This document shows, piece by piece, positions 1 through 8,399 of a stretch of 39,473 nucleotides of DNA. The position numbers were made by a program, and so were the translations under genes. The DNA is taken from contig NZ_PVTO01000024.1 in NCBI RefSeq assembly GCF_003003275.1, forward strand, positions 1 to 39,473, written 5' to 3'. Position 1 is the first letter of the stretch. Every line of letters starts with the position of its first letter. Below the pieces are notes generated by a model, which worked only from the letters and a program-made list of their open reading frames with translations, was not told the DNA's origin and did not search any database. This DNA is from Alkalibacterium olivapovliticus (lineage in GTDB: Bacteria > Bacillota > Bacilli > Lactobacillales > Carnobacteriaceae_A).

Positions 1-141
1 TTTCAGAATGAAGAATCTATGGATCGCTTTTTGGTTTCCCGTTTTGATACGTACAATCAGAAGTTTTTGACACGGATTCACCGCGGCTTCCAACAAGCTG
101 AAGCAGAGCTAGAAAAAATGTTTGAAAGATTAACAAATTAA
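1..141 (+). CDS. 3' end of an unidentified gene (partial)
   Basis: An open frame enters from the left edge and ends at a TAA at 139-141, giving the last 46 residues of a protein. The tail is charged and probably helical, ending in EKMFERLTN. It has no motif I can assign and I do not recognise the family. It runs in the same direction as the next gene, but a good promoter at 185-213 separates them, so they need not be co-transcribed. No clear terminator follows. The frame is supported only by its openness and a natural stop, so confidence is moderate. Confidence 0.55.
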   Translation, partial: FQNEESMDRFLVSRFDTYNQKFLTRIHRGFQQAEAELEKMFERLTN

Positions 142-184
142 TAAATCGATTTTATAGAAGGAGCACTTCATTTACACATAATTA

Positions 185-213
185 TTGACACTCCCCACTC
201 TAATTATTATACA
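185..213 (+). promoter_or_regulatory. Sigma-A type promoter for the PepSY-like gene
   Basis: A perfect TTGACA -35 box (185-190) is followed by a 17-base spacer and TATACA (208-213) as -10 box. Transcription would start near 220, leaving a leader of about 108 bases before the start codon at 329. The leader holds small inverted repeats (GTTTA/TAAAC and AAACC/GGTTT near 229-250). A second, weaker candidate is an extended -10 (TGATAGAAT, 276-284) without a good -35 box. Confidence 0.55.
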
Positions 214-328
214 CAAAATGTATAGCAAGTTTAAGCTAAACCTGGTTTGTTTCTATTACACTATTATCCGTTGTATGATAGAATGATTATGGAAAGCGTT
301 TATTTAAATTGAAATGGAGGAATTTCTA

Positions 329-682
329 ATGATATACAAAGAACGAATTAAAGAGCCCACTCATTCTACAGAAGATTGGATCTTTGTAGGTGCAGTTGCT
401 TTATTGTCTTTCGTGCTCGGTGTCTTGACTTTTGGAGCGGTAAAAAAACATAAGACGCTTAAAGCTGATGACTTACTAAAATCGATCAAAAAAGAATTCC
501 TGAAAGAAGGGCCGATCGACGGTTCATGGATTGAACTCACTAAAGTGCCCTGGAATAAATTTGCTTACGAAACAGACGTTTATTATGGTGGGGTATCTCG
601 CTATGAAGAAAACAAACTGGTACAGTATGAATTTATTGTGGATGCCTACACCGGCAGCTTAATTGATTTATATAGAGTTTAA
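329..682 (+). CDS. Membrane-anchored PepSY-like protein
   Basis: A 117-residue protein with one membrane segment at about residues 17-38, followed by a Lys-rich stretch (KKHKTLK) and a soluble domain from about residue 47. The end (YEFIVDAYTGSLIDLYRV) has the FxVDAxTG pattern of PepSY domains, which in other proteins are thought to inhibit proteases or act outside the membrane. An in-frame ATG exists at 314, but GGAGG at 316-320 sits eight bases before the ATG at 329, so I chose 329. Small PepSY proteins are often found beside trmB in this order; here the two are convergent and share a two-way terminator. Membership of the family is fairly likely, its job is not known. Confidence 0.65.
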   Translation: MIYKERIKEPTHSTEDWIFVGAVALLSFVLGVLTFGAVKKHKTLKADDLLKSIKKEFLKEGPIDGSWIELTKVPWNKFAYETDVYYGGVSRYEENKLVQYEFIVDAYTGSLIDLYRV

Positions 683-754
683 AAAAAGCCTGTAGTTGCT
701 TTATTGTTTATGGATACTAGTTATCCATCACATAAAGTAACTACAGGCTTTTTT
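681..754. terminator. Long two-way terminator between the PepSY-like gene and trmB
   Basis: A perfect inverted repeat: an A-run plus GCCTGTAGTTGCTTTAT is matched by ATAAAGTAACTACAGGC plus a T-run, with a single G-T pair. A second small stem (ATGGATA/TATCCAT) fills the loop. With A-run on one side and T-run on the other it can end transcription from both convergent genes. Confidence 0.93.
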
Positions 755-1390
755 TTAGAATGTAATGACTGACTTATAAATCCTGTTTCCTTTTTTAGAG
801 AATTTTTCCTCGTATTCAGTCATAATGTTATCTTCTATTTCACTGTTATGCAGATCAAGATAGACTTCTTCCAGTACCGCATGAAACTTTGAAAAACTGG
901 TCAAAGAGTACTCAAACAGTATCTGGTTGTCTGTTTTAAAATGCAGTTCGCCTTTATTATTCAAAATAGCCTTATACACGGTTAAAAACGAGTCATATGT
1001 TAATCGTCTTTTTTCGTGGCGATTTTTAGGCCATGGATCAGAAAAGGTCAGATAGATTCTATCCACTTCTCCATCGTCGAAATAGTCCATCAGATCTTTG
1101 GCATTGACCTGTAGAAGCTGCAGGTTCGGCAGCTGTTCTTCTATCTGTTTCTCAAGTGCAGATACTATCACACTGGTCTGCAGTTCAATTCCAACGAAGT
1201 TCACCTCAGGAAAACGTTTGGCCATTTCTATAATAAAACGCCCTTTCCCGCAACCTATTTCAATATGAAGTGGCTGTTCTTTTTCAAACCGCTCCTGCCA
1301 CTTTCCTTTAAATTCTTCAGGTTTTTCAACCACAAACTCTTTGTATTCCAGTAATTTATCATTGGCAAATGGTTTATGACGCAATCTCAT
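755..1390 (-). CDS. trmB: tRNA (guanine-46-N7)-methyltransferase
   Basis: TrmB methylates N7 of guanine 46 in the variable loop of many tRNAs, using S-adenosylmethionine, in the cytoplasm. The 211 residues match the family length. The SAM-binding loop IEIGCGKG lies at residues 43-50, the acidic VGIE end of the next strand follows at 66-69, and the family signature SDPWPKNRHEKRR is at about 117-129. A good ribosome site (AAAGGAG) stands before the ATG. It lies 39 bases after the ytmP-like gene and probably shares its promoter at 2305-2333. Its stop codon overlaps the T-run of the two-way terminator. The call is secure. Confidence 0.97.
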   Translation of the reverse strand: MRLRHKPFANDKLLEYKEFVVEKPEEFKGKWQERFEKEQPLHIEIGCGKGRFIIEMAKRFPEVNFVGIELQTSVIVSALEKQIEEQLPNLQLLQVNAKDLMDYFDDGEVDRIYLTFSDPWPKNRHEKRRLTYDSFLTVYKAILNNKGELHFKTDNQILFEYSLTSFSKFHAVLEEVYLDLHNSEIEDNIMTEYEEKFSKKGNRIYKSVITF

Positions 1391-1429
1391 ACTATCGCTC
1401 CTTTTAAGTTCAGTAAAAAAGGGATCAGA

Positions 1430-2242
1430 TTAGACAACCTGCTCCCCTTTGATTTCTTTAAATTCAGATAGAACCAGATTCAGCTTGATCAGGTTCTGGT
1501 TCATTCTAAGATAATCCAGTTTTTTGTGGTTAGCTTTTATATCCTGGACGAGATTGACAATACTATACCAGTAGACCTTGTCTTTGGTTAGATAAGGTGT
1601 CCGTTTAAGCATATCTTCCACCCAGACTTTCCATTCATTAAAGTCAATATATCGTTCCAGAAGCTGGCTGAGATCGGCAATCGGATCGGCAAGAAAGGCT
1701 GAATCCCAGTCTACAAGATACAGCTGATCGTCACTGGATAACAGCAAGTTCTTATGAGAAATGTCTCCGTGGCAGACCACTTTCTCTGTCACTTCTATAT
1801 CAACCGGCATGGTTTTTTCAAGCAATGCTATAGCCTGTCTGATCAATGGGTGATCGATCAGTTCCGGAGCTAAGCCGTATATACAATCGAAATAAAAGTC
1901 TGAAGGGGTTAATACTTTACCACCCAGTCGATGCAGCATTCTCCTAAGACTTAGAGACTGATGAACTTTATTGATGATTTGACTAACAATTGCAGATGCC
2001 ATCTCGTCTTTGTTCAGAGTTCGCCCATTACACCACTCTTGAGCAGTCAAAACATCTCCATTGCCGATACGTTTAGTCCACACGAGTCTTGGAGAGATTC
2101 CCTCAAGAGACAATGCAGCCAAAAATGGAGACGAATTTCTTTTCAGAAATAATCGTTCTTCATTTTTTGTTCCCATATATGCTTGACCCGTTTCTCCACC
2201 GATGGGATGCAGTTGCCACCCCGTTTCTCTCTCTAACTCCAT
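1430..2242 (-). CDS. ytmP: YtmP-like small-molecule kinase (aminoglycoside/choline kinase fold)
   Basis: A 270-residue protein of the phosphotransferase (APH/choline kinase) superfamily. Counted from the start chosen here, a likely ATP-binding Lys is at residue 34 (FLKRN), the catalytic loop HGDISHKN at about 158-165, and the metal-binding DWD at 178-180. The N-terminus reads GWQLHPIGGETGQAY, as in Bacillus YtmP, which is also a neighbour of trmB. The frame is open up to 2299, but the promoter at 2305-2333 would start RNA near 2298, so the upstream start is not possible; the ATG at 2242 follows AAGGG. The ATG at 2263 is an alternative. Substrate unknown; older annotations linking such genes to thiamine or choline are not supported here. 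Confidence 0.85.
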   Translation of the reverse strand: MELERETGWQLHPIGGETGQAYMGTKNEERLFLKRNSSPFLAALSLEGISPRLVWTKRIGNGDVLTAQEWCNGRTLNKDEMASAIVSQIINKVHQSLSLRRMLHRLGGKVLTPSDFYFDCIYGLAPELIDHPLIRQAIALLEKTMPVDIEVTEKVVCHGDISHKNLLLSSDDQLYLVDWDSAFLADPIADLSQLLERYIDFNEWKVWVEDMLKRTPYLTKDKVYWYSIVNLVQDIKANHKKLDYLRMNQNLIKLNLVLSEFKEIKGEQVV

Positions 2243-2304
2243 ATAATTCAATCCCTTATCCATTCTTAAGTCCAACAACAATAGAAGACACTTATGCATC
2301 TTCT

Positions 2305-2333
2305 ATTGTAGAAAGAAATATCGATCCCGTCAA
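2305..2333 (-). promoter_or_regulatory. Promoter for ytmP-trmB
   Basis: On the minus strand TTGACG (2328-2333), a 17-base spacer and TACAAT (2305-2310) form a near-consensus sigma-A promoter in the gap after dat. The predicted start near 2298 leaves a leader of about 55 bases before the ytmP-like ATG. Confidence 0.7.
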
Positions 2334-2361
2334 GCGCATGCCTGTTCTTTTTTTGACTGTG

Positions 2362-3219
2362 TTACTTTAACTTCCCACACTGCTTTTCAATTTCATGCAA
2401 ATAGGCCTTCTGAAGCGCCATAGTGACCTGACCAGGAACCTGGTCAAACAAAACGTTATTTCCAATTTTACAGACCGGCATCACTTCAATTGTAGTACTT
2501 GAACAAAACACCTCGTCTGCATCGTAGAGATCATCGAGACTGAATGGCTTCTCAATGACAGGATAACCTAATTTCTCAGCACACTTTTTCCATACGATTT
2601 TGGTGATTCCAGGTAAAATAAGATTCCCGTCAGGGTGAGTCCATATCTTACCATCTTTAACGATGGCCACATTTGAAGATGAACATTCTGTAACAATCCC
2701 ATCTCTGTGTAAAATGGCTTCCTCAGCGTTTCTTTTATGTGCTTCATGTTTAACCATTATGTTGCCAAGAAGCGAAATCATTTTAATGTCGCATTTAAGC
2801 CATCTGATATCTTCTGTTACAATGGTCGCAATCCCCTTGGACATTTGGTCAGCATCTCTCTCAACTGATGTCATCGTCCCAGTCAGCATAGGTAAAACTG
2901 CAGCGTCAGGGTACATATGATTTCGAGGCGAAGATATTCCTCTCGTCATCTGAAGGTAAACATTTCCAGTATGCACTCCTGTTTCGACAAGCAGACGGTT
3001 AAGCAGTTCCTTTAGTTCTTCTTTAGAGTAAGGTATATGCATTTCTATCTTACTCGCACTTGAATAAAACCGATCAATATGCTCATCCAGGCAAAAATAC
3101 TGTTTATTGTAGGCTCGTATGACTTCATAAATTCCATCACCAAACTGATACCCTCTGTCTTCGGGATCAATTCTCACTTCGCTTCTCTCTACTATTTCAC
3201 TATTCCATATAACTTTCAT
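2362..3219 (-). CDS. dat: D-amino-acid aminotransferase
   Basis: A PLP-dependent class IV aminotransferase that interconverts D-alanine and 2-oxoglutarate with pyruvate and D-glutamate, supplying D-amino acids for peptidoglycan. The 285-residue length fits Bacillus D-AAT. The start motif RGYQFGDG is at residues 22-29, and the PLP-binding Lys is probably residue 146 in CDIKMISLL. The ATG at 3219 follows AAGGGGAG; the open frame upstream to 3327 overlaps ecsB and encodes nothing family-like. It lies 17 bases after ecsB and is probably the last gene of ecsA-ecsB-dat. A branched-chain aminotransferase is the main alternative, but the sequence around the Lys favours D-AAT. Confidence 0.93.
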   Translation of the reverse strand: MKVIWNSEIVERSEVRIDPEDRGYQFGDGIYEVIRAYNKQYFCLDEHIDRFYSSASKIEMHIPYSKEELKELLNRLLVETGVHTGNVYLQMTRGISSPRNHMYPDAAVLPMLTGTMTSVERDADQMSKGIATIVTEDIRWLKCDIKMISLLGNIMVKHEAHKRNAEEAILHRDGIVTECSSSNVAIVKDGKIWTHPDGNLILPGITKIVWKKCAEKLGYPVIEKPFSLDDLYDADEVFCSSTTIEVMPVCKIGNNVLFDQVPGQVTMALQKAYLHEIEKQCGKLK

Positions 3220-3236
3220 CCTGTTTCTCCCCTTAT

Positions 3237-4442
3237 CTATCTTTCCAACCGTTTTGGAACATACATCTTCACAAATCCCCAGATAAAGAGTGTATTCACT
3301 AATAATACTATCCCGAACGTGTCCCAACCCCCGTTAAGAGACGCCACTGAGAATAGAATACTGCTTATCATCAGTAAAATAGCTAATAATTTCTGGATGG
3401 CTTTTATTTTATCAGTATTCTTGTAAGGATACAATTTAAAGTGTATCGATTCATCCATAATCTGCTTTAACGGAAGCAACTGAAAACCGATTAGATAGAT
3501 AAACAGTAGACTTCCTATCAGTCTCAACCACAAAGTCGGTGAAAAAAGAATAAAGATGAGCCCAATCAGACTTAACCTGAAATAGAGTCCGCTGTAAGAA
3601 GTCTGGCGAAAAAACACTCTGACGATATAATAGAGATGTGGGTTAGTATTTTTATCAAATAGGACAATAAGATTATCAAGCAACTTCCTTCGTTTAACTT
3701 TGTTCCTTCCGTAGGGCGTTTCGATAAACAGGTTAATCAGTCGGTAGATGGTCTGGACCCTTTTCTGCTCAGTATCAATCAGCTTTTCCCAGTGCCAGAT
3801 TGTCACTGATTTCTTTAAAAAGGTCACAAAGAACATTCCGATGACTGATAAGAGAGCAAGAATCAAGCCGAGGGATAAGGATACAAAAATGCTCACTACC
3901 AGTGTCACAAGGATCCATCCGTTTTTTGACACGATCAGCTGGAAATCATTTTTACTGCTGGTCATTTTGAATGAATAGTACAAGGTCAACAAATCCAGAA
4001 TTTTCAGTAAAACAAGGGTCAGAACAAACGAAGCACTGAACGACGTCTCACTAATAGTCAATGCTTCCAGCAGTGGCATAGCAGCTGTTGCAACAAGACT
4101 CATTCCTACACTGAAAAAGACAACACTGACGACAAGATGTTTATGCATGATTGGCACCAGTTCTTCTTCAAGCGGCAATAAAAAAACCCCGTCTGCCGGT
4201 TTGATGAGTGTTCTTATCCCCCCGATAGTGAGTGCTGAGAACACGACACTGACTAAGACAATTCTTGGGAGAACAGCATCAGCTGAGACGGTTTCTACAT
4301 AGTCTGAATAGGCAAAACCTAATGCTCCCACTAAAATAAGGAGAGCGATCACAAAATGGTCATTGAAAACGTACTTAAGGTATTTACCCAACTGTTTATA
4401 GTAATAGCCAGTTCTTTTTTTGAACACGTCTGATAACGACAT
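3237..4442 (-). CDS. ecsB: ABC transporter permease EcsB
   Basis: A 401-residue membrane protein with several hydrophobic segments grouped at about residues 30-130, 160-210 and 300-400. It matches EcsB, the permease partner of EcsA. In Bacillus the Ecs transporter affects protein secretion, competence and intramembrane protease activity; the substrate is unresolved. The ATG at 4442 lies one base after the ecsA stop and is preceded by AAGGAAGG inside ecsA, so translation is probably coupled. Identification rests on topology and the ecsA neighbour rather than on short motifs, which this family lacks. Confidence 0.92.
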   Translation of the reverse strand: MSLSDVFKKRTGYYYKQLGKYLKYVFNDHFVIALLILVGALGFAYSDYVETVSADAVLPRIVLVSVVFSALTIGGIRTLIKPADGVFLLPLEEELVPIMHKHLVVSVVFFSVGMSLVATAAMPLLEALTISETSFSASFVLTLVLLKILDLLTLYYSFKMTSSKNDFQLIVSKNGWILVTLVVSIFVSLSLGLILALLSVIGMFFVTFLKKSVTIWHWEKLIDTEQKRVQTIYRLINLFIETPYGRNKVKRRKLLDNLIVLFDKNTNPHLYYIVRVFFRQTSYSGLYFRLSLIGLIFILFSPTLWLRLIGSLLFIYLIGFQLLPLKQIMDESIHFKLYPYKNTDKIKAIQKLLAILLMISSILFSVASLNGGWDTFGIVLLVNTLFIWGFVKMYVPKRLER

Positions 4443-4443
4443 A

Positions 4444-5178
4444 TTAAAACCCTTCCTTATCAGCGAGTCTTCCATACATGTCTTCGAGACTGGATTCCGG
4501 CATATTAAAATGAGTTCTCAAATCTTCCAGAGTCCCCATGGCATATATTTTACCTTCATGCATAACGATAAAACGATCACAGATTCGTTCCGCATTTGCA
4601 AGTACATGTGTAGACATCAGGATCGATGCGCCTCTATTTTTCTGGTCGACCATAAGCTGTATCAAATCTCTGATAGCTAAGGGGTCCAGACCAAGAAAAG
4701 GTTCATCAATAATATAGAGAGACGGTTCTATTATGAACGCACATAGAATCATGACCTTCTGTTTCATCCCCTTAGAGAAATCATTCGGGAACCAGTCCAG
4801 ACGGTCAGTCAATCGAAACATCTTCAATAGTGTTTGTGCTATTTCCCATGCTTTTAAAGAATCCAGAGAATAAGCCATTATCGTCATTTCGATATGTTCT
4901 CTAAGAGTCAATTCATCATACAGTAATGGTGTTTCTGGAATGAAGCCTATTTTTCTTCGATAGTCTTCAGGGTTTTGGTTAATCGTCAATCCATCGATCG
5001 AGATGCTTCCTTCAAAGGGAGTCATCAGACCAATGATATGTTTGATCGTCGTACTTTTACCGGCTCCATTCAACCCAATCAGACCAATCAGCTCTCCATT
5101 GCCGATTTCAAAAGAAAGATCTTTCAATACAGGAATCCGAGTATATCCTCCTGTTAAGGTGTTTACTATCAAGCTCAT
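4444..5178 (-). CDS. ecsA: ABC transporter ATP-binding protein EcsA
   Basis: The 244-residue ATPase of the Ecs transporter. Walker A GLNGAGKST is at 35-43, the ABC signature FSKGMKQ at about 134-140, and Walker B LYIIDEP at 154-160. The signature is FSKGM rather than LSGGQ, as in other EcsA proteins. A strong AGGAAGGAAAG site precedes the ATG. It is divergent from hit, with a 141-base gap holding a candidate extended -10 promoter at 5211-5219. It leads ecsA-ecsB-dat. The hit/ecsA neighbourhood is the same as in Bacillus. Confidence 0.96.
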   Translation of the reverse strand: MSLIVNTLTGGYTRIPVLKDLSFEIGNGELIGLIGLNGAGKSTTIKHIIGLMTPFEGSISIDGLTINQNPEDYRRKIGFIPETPLLYDELTLREHIEMTIMAYSLDSLKAWEIAQTLLKMFRLTDRLDWFPNDFSKGMKQKVMILCAFIIEPSLYIIDEPFLGLDPLAIRDLIQLMVDQKNRGASILMSTHVLANAERICDRFIVMHEGKIYAMGTLEDLRTHFNMPESSLEDMYGRLADKEGF

Positions 5179-5210
5179 ACTGACTTTCCTTCCTATTAAC
5201 TAATGCCCTT

Positions 5211-5219
5211 ATTTTACCA
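5211..5219 (-). promoter_or_regulatory. Extended -10 promoter candidate for ecsA
   Basis: On the minus strand TGG followed by TAAAAT (5211-5216) is an extended -10 element, with no convincing -35 box 16-18 bases upstream. Identical TGGTAAAAT elements occur before the mutS leader and metK, which raises its credibility. Confidence 0.4.
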
Positions 5220-5319
5220 CATTTAGAGAAGGATTTAAGGTATCAGTAGCTTCTTTTTATTAAATCTAATCATTGTGTGATAAACTAATATTATAATGAT
5301 TTTGAAAAGAGGGATATGG

Positions 5320-5763
5320 ATGAGCAATTGTATTTTTTGTAAAATTATTGAAGGCGATATTCCATCACGTAAAGTATACGAAGATGATGACATTTTGGCC
5401 ATTTTAGATGTGTCTCAGGTAACTAAAGGGCATACACTGGTTATTTCTAAAAAGCATGTTAGAAATATACTAGATTACGATGACGAGCTGGCAGCAGCTG
5501 TCTTTTCGAAAATACCGAAGATCGCACGATCAGTCAGACAATTCGATCCAGAATGCAAAGGATTAAATCTCCTTATGAACAATGAAGAGATTGCTTCACA
5601 AAGCGTGTTCCATGGCCATGTTCATCTCTTACCCCGCTATGAATCAAATATGGATGGCTTTGGATTAAAATGGGAGTCGCATACTGAATCTTATTCAGAT
5701 GATGAGTTAGACACTATACAAAAATCGATCCAAACAGAACTAACTAAGGAGGAACACAAATGA
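5320..5763 (+). CDS. hit: HIT family nucleotide hydrolase
   Basis: A 147-residue histidine-triad protein. The triad HGHVHLLPR is at residues 98-106 and catalyses cleavage of a nucleotide-phosphate bond through a His intermediate. Cys4, Cys7 (CIFC) and His46 match the zinc site of Bacillus Hit. Natural substrate unsettled; dinucleoside polyphosphates or AMP derivatives are typical. The ATG at 5320 follows AGAGGG; an upstream in-frame ATG at 5296 overlaps a TATAAT (5292-5297) and is unlikely. The gene overlaps ytxH by four bases (ATGA), so the two are translated together. Confidence 0.94.
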   Translation: MSNCIFCKIIEGDIPSRKVYEDDDILAILDVSQVTKGHTLVISKKHVRNILDYDDELAAAVFSKIPKIARSVRQFDPECKGLNLLMNNEEIASQSVFHGHVHLLPRYESNMDGFGLKWESHTESYSDDELDTIQKSIQTELTKEEHK

Positions 5764-6116
5764 AGCATTTTCTATTAGGAAGCATCTCTGGCGTCGTCTT
5801 AGGCGGAATTTACGGTCTTGTGAAAACACCCAGAGCCGGTAAGCAGAATCAGGTCGTATTAAAGAATTATATTGATGAGACAACCACCCACGTTCAGGAT
5901 GTAACCGATAAAGTCAATGATCTGAAATCAGCTGTCAGTGACTTAACATCAGAAGCGAAATTTGTTCAAAATGAATTCATGACTGACATGCAGGTAGTTG
6001 CGTCAGATTTTCAGAAAGAAGCTCAACCCAGACTTAGAAGGATTCAGGAAAAAGCTGATAAAATTCAGAGCGAAGTAGAAAAGACGAGTGACACTCTCTC
6101 AACAAAACAACAATAA
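5760..6116 (+). CDS. YtxH-like membrane-anchored protein
   Basis: A 118-residue protein with a short Gly-rich membrane segment at residues 3-20 (LLGSISGVVLGGIYGL), followed by TPRAGK and a long polar helix with probable coiled coil to the end. This is the build of YtxH-domain proteins (gas-vesicle/stress families), whose role is undefined. AAGGAGG seven to eight bases before the ATG supports the start. It overlaps the hit stop codon and ends in the A-run of a two-way terminator shared with prsA. Confidence 0.82.
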   Translation: MKHFLLGSISGVVLGGIYGLVKTPRAGKQNQVVLKNYIDETTTHVQDVTDKVNDLKSAVSDLTSEAKFVQNEFMTDMQVVASDFQKEAQPRLRRIQEKADKIQSEVEKTSDTLSTKQQ

Positions 6117-6160
6117 AAAGCTGCAGGATGAGTATTTCACTCGTCCCGCAGCTTTTTTAA
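6115..6160. terminator. Two-way terminator between ytxH and prsA
   Basis: AAAAAGCTGC and GCAGCTTTTTT enclose GGATGAGT/ACTCGTCC, giving a stem of about 18 pairs with one A-C mismatch and a 4-base loop, flanked by A- and T-runs. It serves the convergent hit-ytxH and prsA units. Confidence 0.92.
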
Positions 6161-6166
6161 TCTAGA

Positions 6167-7216
6167 TTATTCGTCTGATTCATCTTCAGCATCGTCTGAC
6201 TCAACATCTGCTTCTTCATCATCACTTGAATCTACATCTTCTTCAACAGCATCTTCATCCTGATCGACGCCTTCTTCTTCAAGTAATTCATTTAGCATAT
6301 CTTCGTCAATCGCTTCTTGACCCGGCTGTTCCCCAGCAGGCTGCATGAATTGCTCCATAGCTCCGGTTAAATCTTCATCAGAGATTTGAACATTCGCATT
6401 TCTGACCAGCTCGCCGATTGCTTCCTGAACAACTACTTGATCCTGCATATAGTTGTCTAGGATCATAGCTTCCAGATCATCACGTTCTTCTTCCAAGGTC
6501 CCTTTTTCTCCCATTTCAACCATTTTGATAATATGGTATCCGAATTGAGATTCAACAGGTTCCTGTGTGATTTCACCTTCTTCAAGTTCAAGTGCTGCTT
6601 CTTCAAACTCAGGTACAAAACGGCCAGGTTCTAATGGTAATTCACCATTTGTTTCAAGAGTCCCTGTATCTGTTGTATGTTCAGCAACTAATTCGCCAAA
6701 GTCAGCTCCATCATTTAACTCTTCGATGAGTTGTTCAGCTAATTCTAAATCTTCAACTAAAATATGAGCAACAGTTGAATCAAGTGCATAATTTTCATAA
6801 GCTTCTTCTATTTCTTCATCAGTGATCTCTACACTGTCAGAAATAGCAGCTCTTACTTGCAGTGACGTACGGATGCTGTCTCTAACATCATCTGCAGACA
6901 TTCCCTGCATAGCAATCATCTCTTCAAACTCTTCTAAACCACCATATGGTTCAGCTTCTCTTTCAAGCTCAGCTTCAACGTCTTCATCTGAAACGTCGTC
7001 TCCGTATGCATGGTCCAGAATATCTTCTAGAAGAATCTGCTGAAGCATCTGCTCTCCATAAGTCATTCCACTTTGCGTGACTTCATTTTTCATGCGTTCA
7101 TATAAATCGTCTTCTCTAATACGGCCTGCTTCTGTAGAAGCTACTTCGGCACTATCCGCACAACTTGCCAATAACAAACCTGAACAAGCCATTGCTCCAA
7201 CTAACCATTTTTTCAT
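6167..7216 (-). CDS. prsA: PrsA foldase lipoprotein (parvulin peptidyl-prolyl isomerase)
   Basis: A lipid-anchored foldase that helps exported proteins fold at the outer face of the membrane. The signal peptide ends in the lipobox LASC with Cys19 as the lipid site. A helical N-domain is followed by a parvulin (PpiC) domain at about 148-235 (HILVEDLELA, GELPLEPGRFVPEFE, SQFGYHIIKM). The last 49 residues (301-349) are 29 Asp/Glu with no Lys or Arg, an unusual tail compared with Bacillus PrsA. The ATG is fixed by the signal peptide; the AGGATG site is rather distant. It stands alone, with a candidate promoter at 7294-7302. Confidence 0.95.
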   Translation of the reverse strand: MKKWLVGAMACSGLLLASCADSAEVASTEAGRIREDDLYERMKNEVTQSGMTYGEQMLQQILLEDILDHAYGDDVSDEDVEAELEREAEPYGGLEEFEEMIAMQGMSADDVRDSIRTSLQVRAAISDSVEITDEEIEEAYENYALDSTVAHILVEDLELAEQLIEELNDGADFGELVAEHTTDTGTLETNGELPLEPGRFVPEFEEAALELEEGEITQEPVESQFGYHIIKMVEMGEKGTLEEERDDLEAMILDNYMQDQVVVQEAIGELVRNANVQISDEDLTGAMEQFMQPAGEQPGQEAIDEDMLNELLEEEGVDQDEDAVEEDVDSSDDEEADVESDDAEDESDE

Positions 7217-7293
7217 ATTAATTAATACACATCCTAATTCAAATTTTCTATTTTACGAACAGTTAAAGTATCTCATCCGTTCGTACCTCAATT

Positions 7294-7302
7294 AATATAA
7301 CA
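7294..7302 (-). promoter_or_regulatory. Extended -10 promoter candidate for prsA
   Basis: TGT followed by TATATT (minus strand, 7294-7299) lies 78 bases before the prsA ATG; the region 17 bases further upstream has no good -35 match. The rest of the 162-base gap between prsA and yhaM holds a small AATAATC/GATTATT palindrome near 7337-7352 without a T-run. Confidence 0.4.
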
Positions 7303-7378
7303 CAGGTTTTAAAAAAATGAAAACGTATAAAGCAAATAATCCTGATTATTCATTAACAATTCACAAAACCCTCTTAAT

Positions 7379-8344
7379 TCAATCCGATGGGTGCTCTTCC
7401 GGTTTTAATGTATTCTTATAAAATGAACGATTATCCATAGCCCAGATACGCTCAGTAAAGTCACCAGGTTCAGTTTTTCTAAGGGCCGACTGCATCATAT
7501 TCATTTTTGCATCTATCTGATCAATGTAATGAATAACTTCTGCTTCCGGGATTTGTGGCCGGACAGGAGACCCAAATTCCAGCTCGCCATGGTGAGAGAG
7601 AACTGTATGTTTCAGCAATAGGACATCCTCATGACTTTCATCGATTTTAAGTTCATGGCATGCTTTTGAAATTTCATCATGTATAAGAACAATATGACCA
7701 ATTAGTTTTCCTTCAAGCGTGTATTCAGTAGCTGTTGGACCGCTCAACTCCACTACTTTTGCGACATCATGTAAAATGATTCCTGCATATAGCAATGACG
7801 GACTTATTTCCTCATAGCTGGAAACAATTACTCTAGCAATTTTCAGCATTGAAATAGTATGAAAAGCTAATCCACCTAAATAAGCATGATGGTTCTTCTT
7901 AGCCGCGGGGCTTAAGAAAAAGTCACGCTGATATTTTTTCATGATAAAACGAACAATTCGATTTAGATTAGCATTCGTAATATCAAAGATAGCCTGATTG
8001 AACTCTTCTACCATTTTATCTTTATTAATCGGGGCTCTTTCAACGTATAAGTCAGGATTTGATGGTTCACCCTCTTGAGCCAGCCTTAAATTTTTAATCC
8101 TCAGCTGAGGTGATCCGTTGTATTCTTCCCGTTTCCCTTCAACTTTGATGACTTGCCCAGGTTTGAACTGCGAGACATCATCTGGCGTTGCATCCCAGAA
8201 ATTGGCACTTATTTCTCCACTCGTATCCTGAAAAACAAATGCCAGGTAAGGTTTATTATTGCGTGTTTTCTTCTCTTCAGCAGATTTGATCAGCAGAAAA
8301 AGGCTTAACTGTTCTTCTTTATGAAAGTCATACAGTTTTTTCAC
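7379..8344 (-). CDS. yhaM: 3'-5' exoribonuclease YhaM
   Basis: A 321-residue nuclease with an N-terminal OB-fold (about 1-90) and a C-terminal HD domain. Seen in the HD domain are His162 (LAFHT), the His192-Asp193 pair (LHDVAK) and His251-His252 (LSHHGE), the metal ligands. YhaM degrades RNA, and DNA more weakly, from the 3' end and trims transcript ends after terminators. I chose the GTG at 8344 because GAGGGAG stands eight bases before it; an in-frame ATG at 8389 lacks a site and would add 15 unrelated residues. It lies 55 bases after yhaN, the Bacillus order. Confidence 0.94.
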   Translation of the reverse strand: MKKLYDFHKEEQLSLFLLIKSAEEKKTRNNKPYLAFVFQDTSGEISANFWDATPDDVSQFKPGQVIKVEGKREEYNGSPQLRIKNLRLAQEGEPSNPDLYVERAPINKDKMVEEFNQAIFDITNANLNRIVRFIMKKYQRDFFLSPAAKKNHHAYLGGLAFHTISMLKIARVIVSSYEEISPSLLYAGIILHDVAKVVELSGPTATEYTLEGKLIGHIVLIHDEISKACHELKIDESHEDVLLLKHTVLSHHGELEFGSPVRPQIPEAEVIHYIDQIDAKMNMMQSALRKTEPGDFTERIWAMDNRSFYKNTLKPEEHPSD

Positions 8345-8399
8345 TTTTATCACTCCCTCATTTACTTTACTGGCAATACAGTGACACACACAGATACAT

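Noticed and set aside
7337-7352. AATAATC/GATTATT palindrome as terminator of yhaM
   Set aside because: Very short loop, no G-C clamp and no T-run after it.
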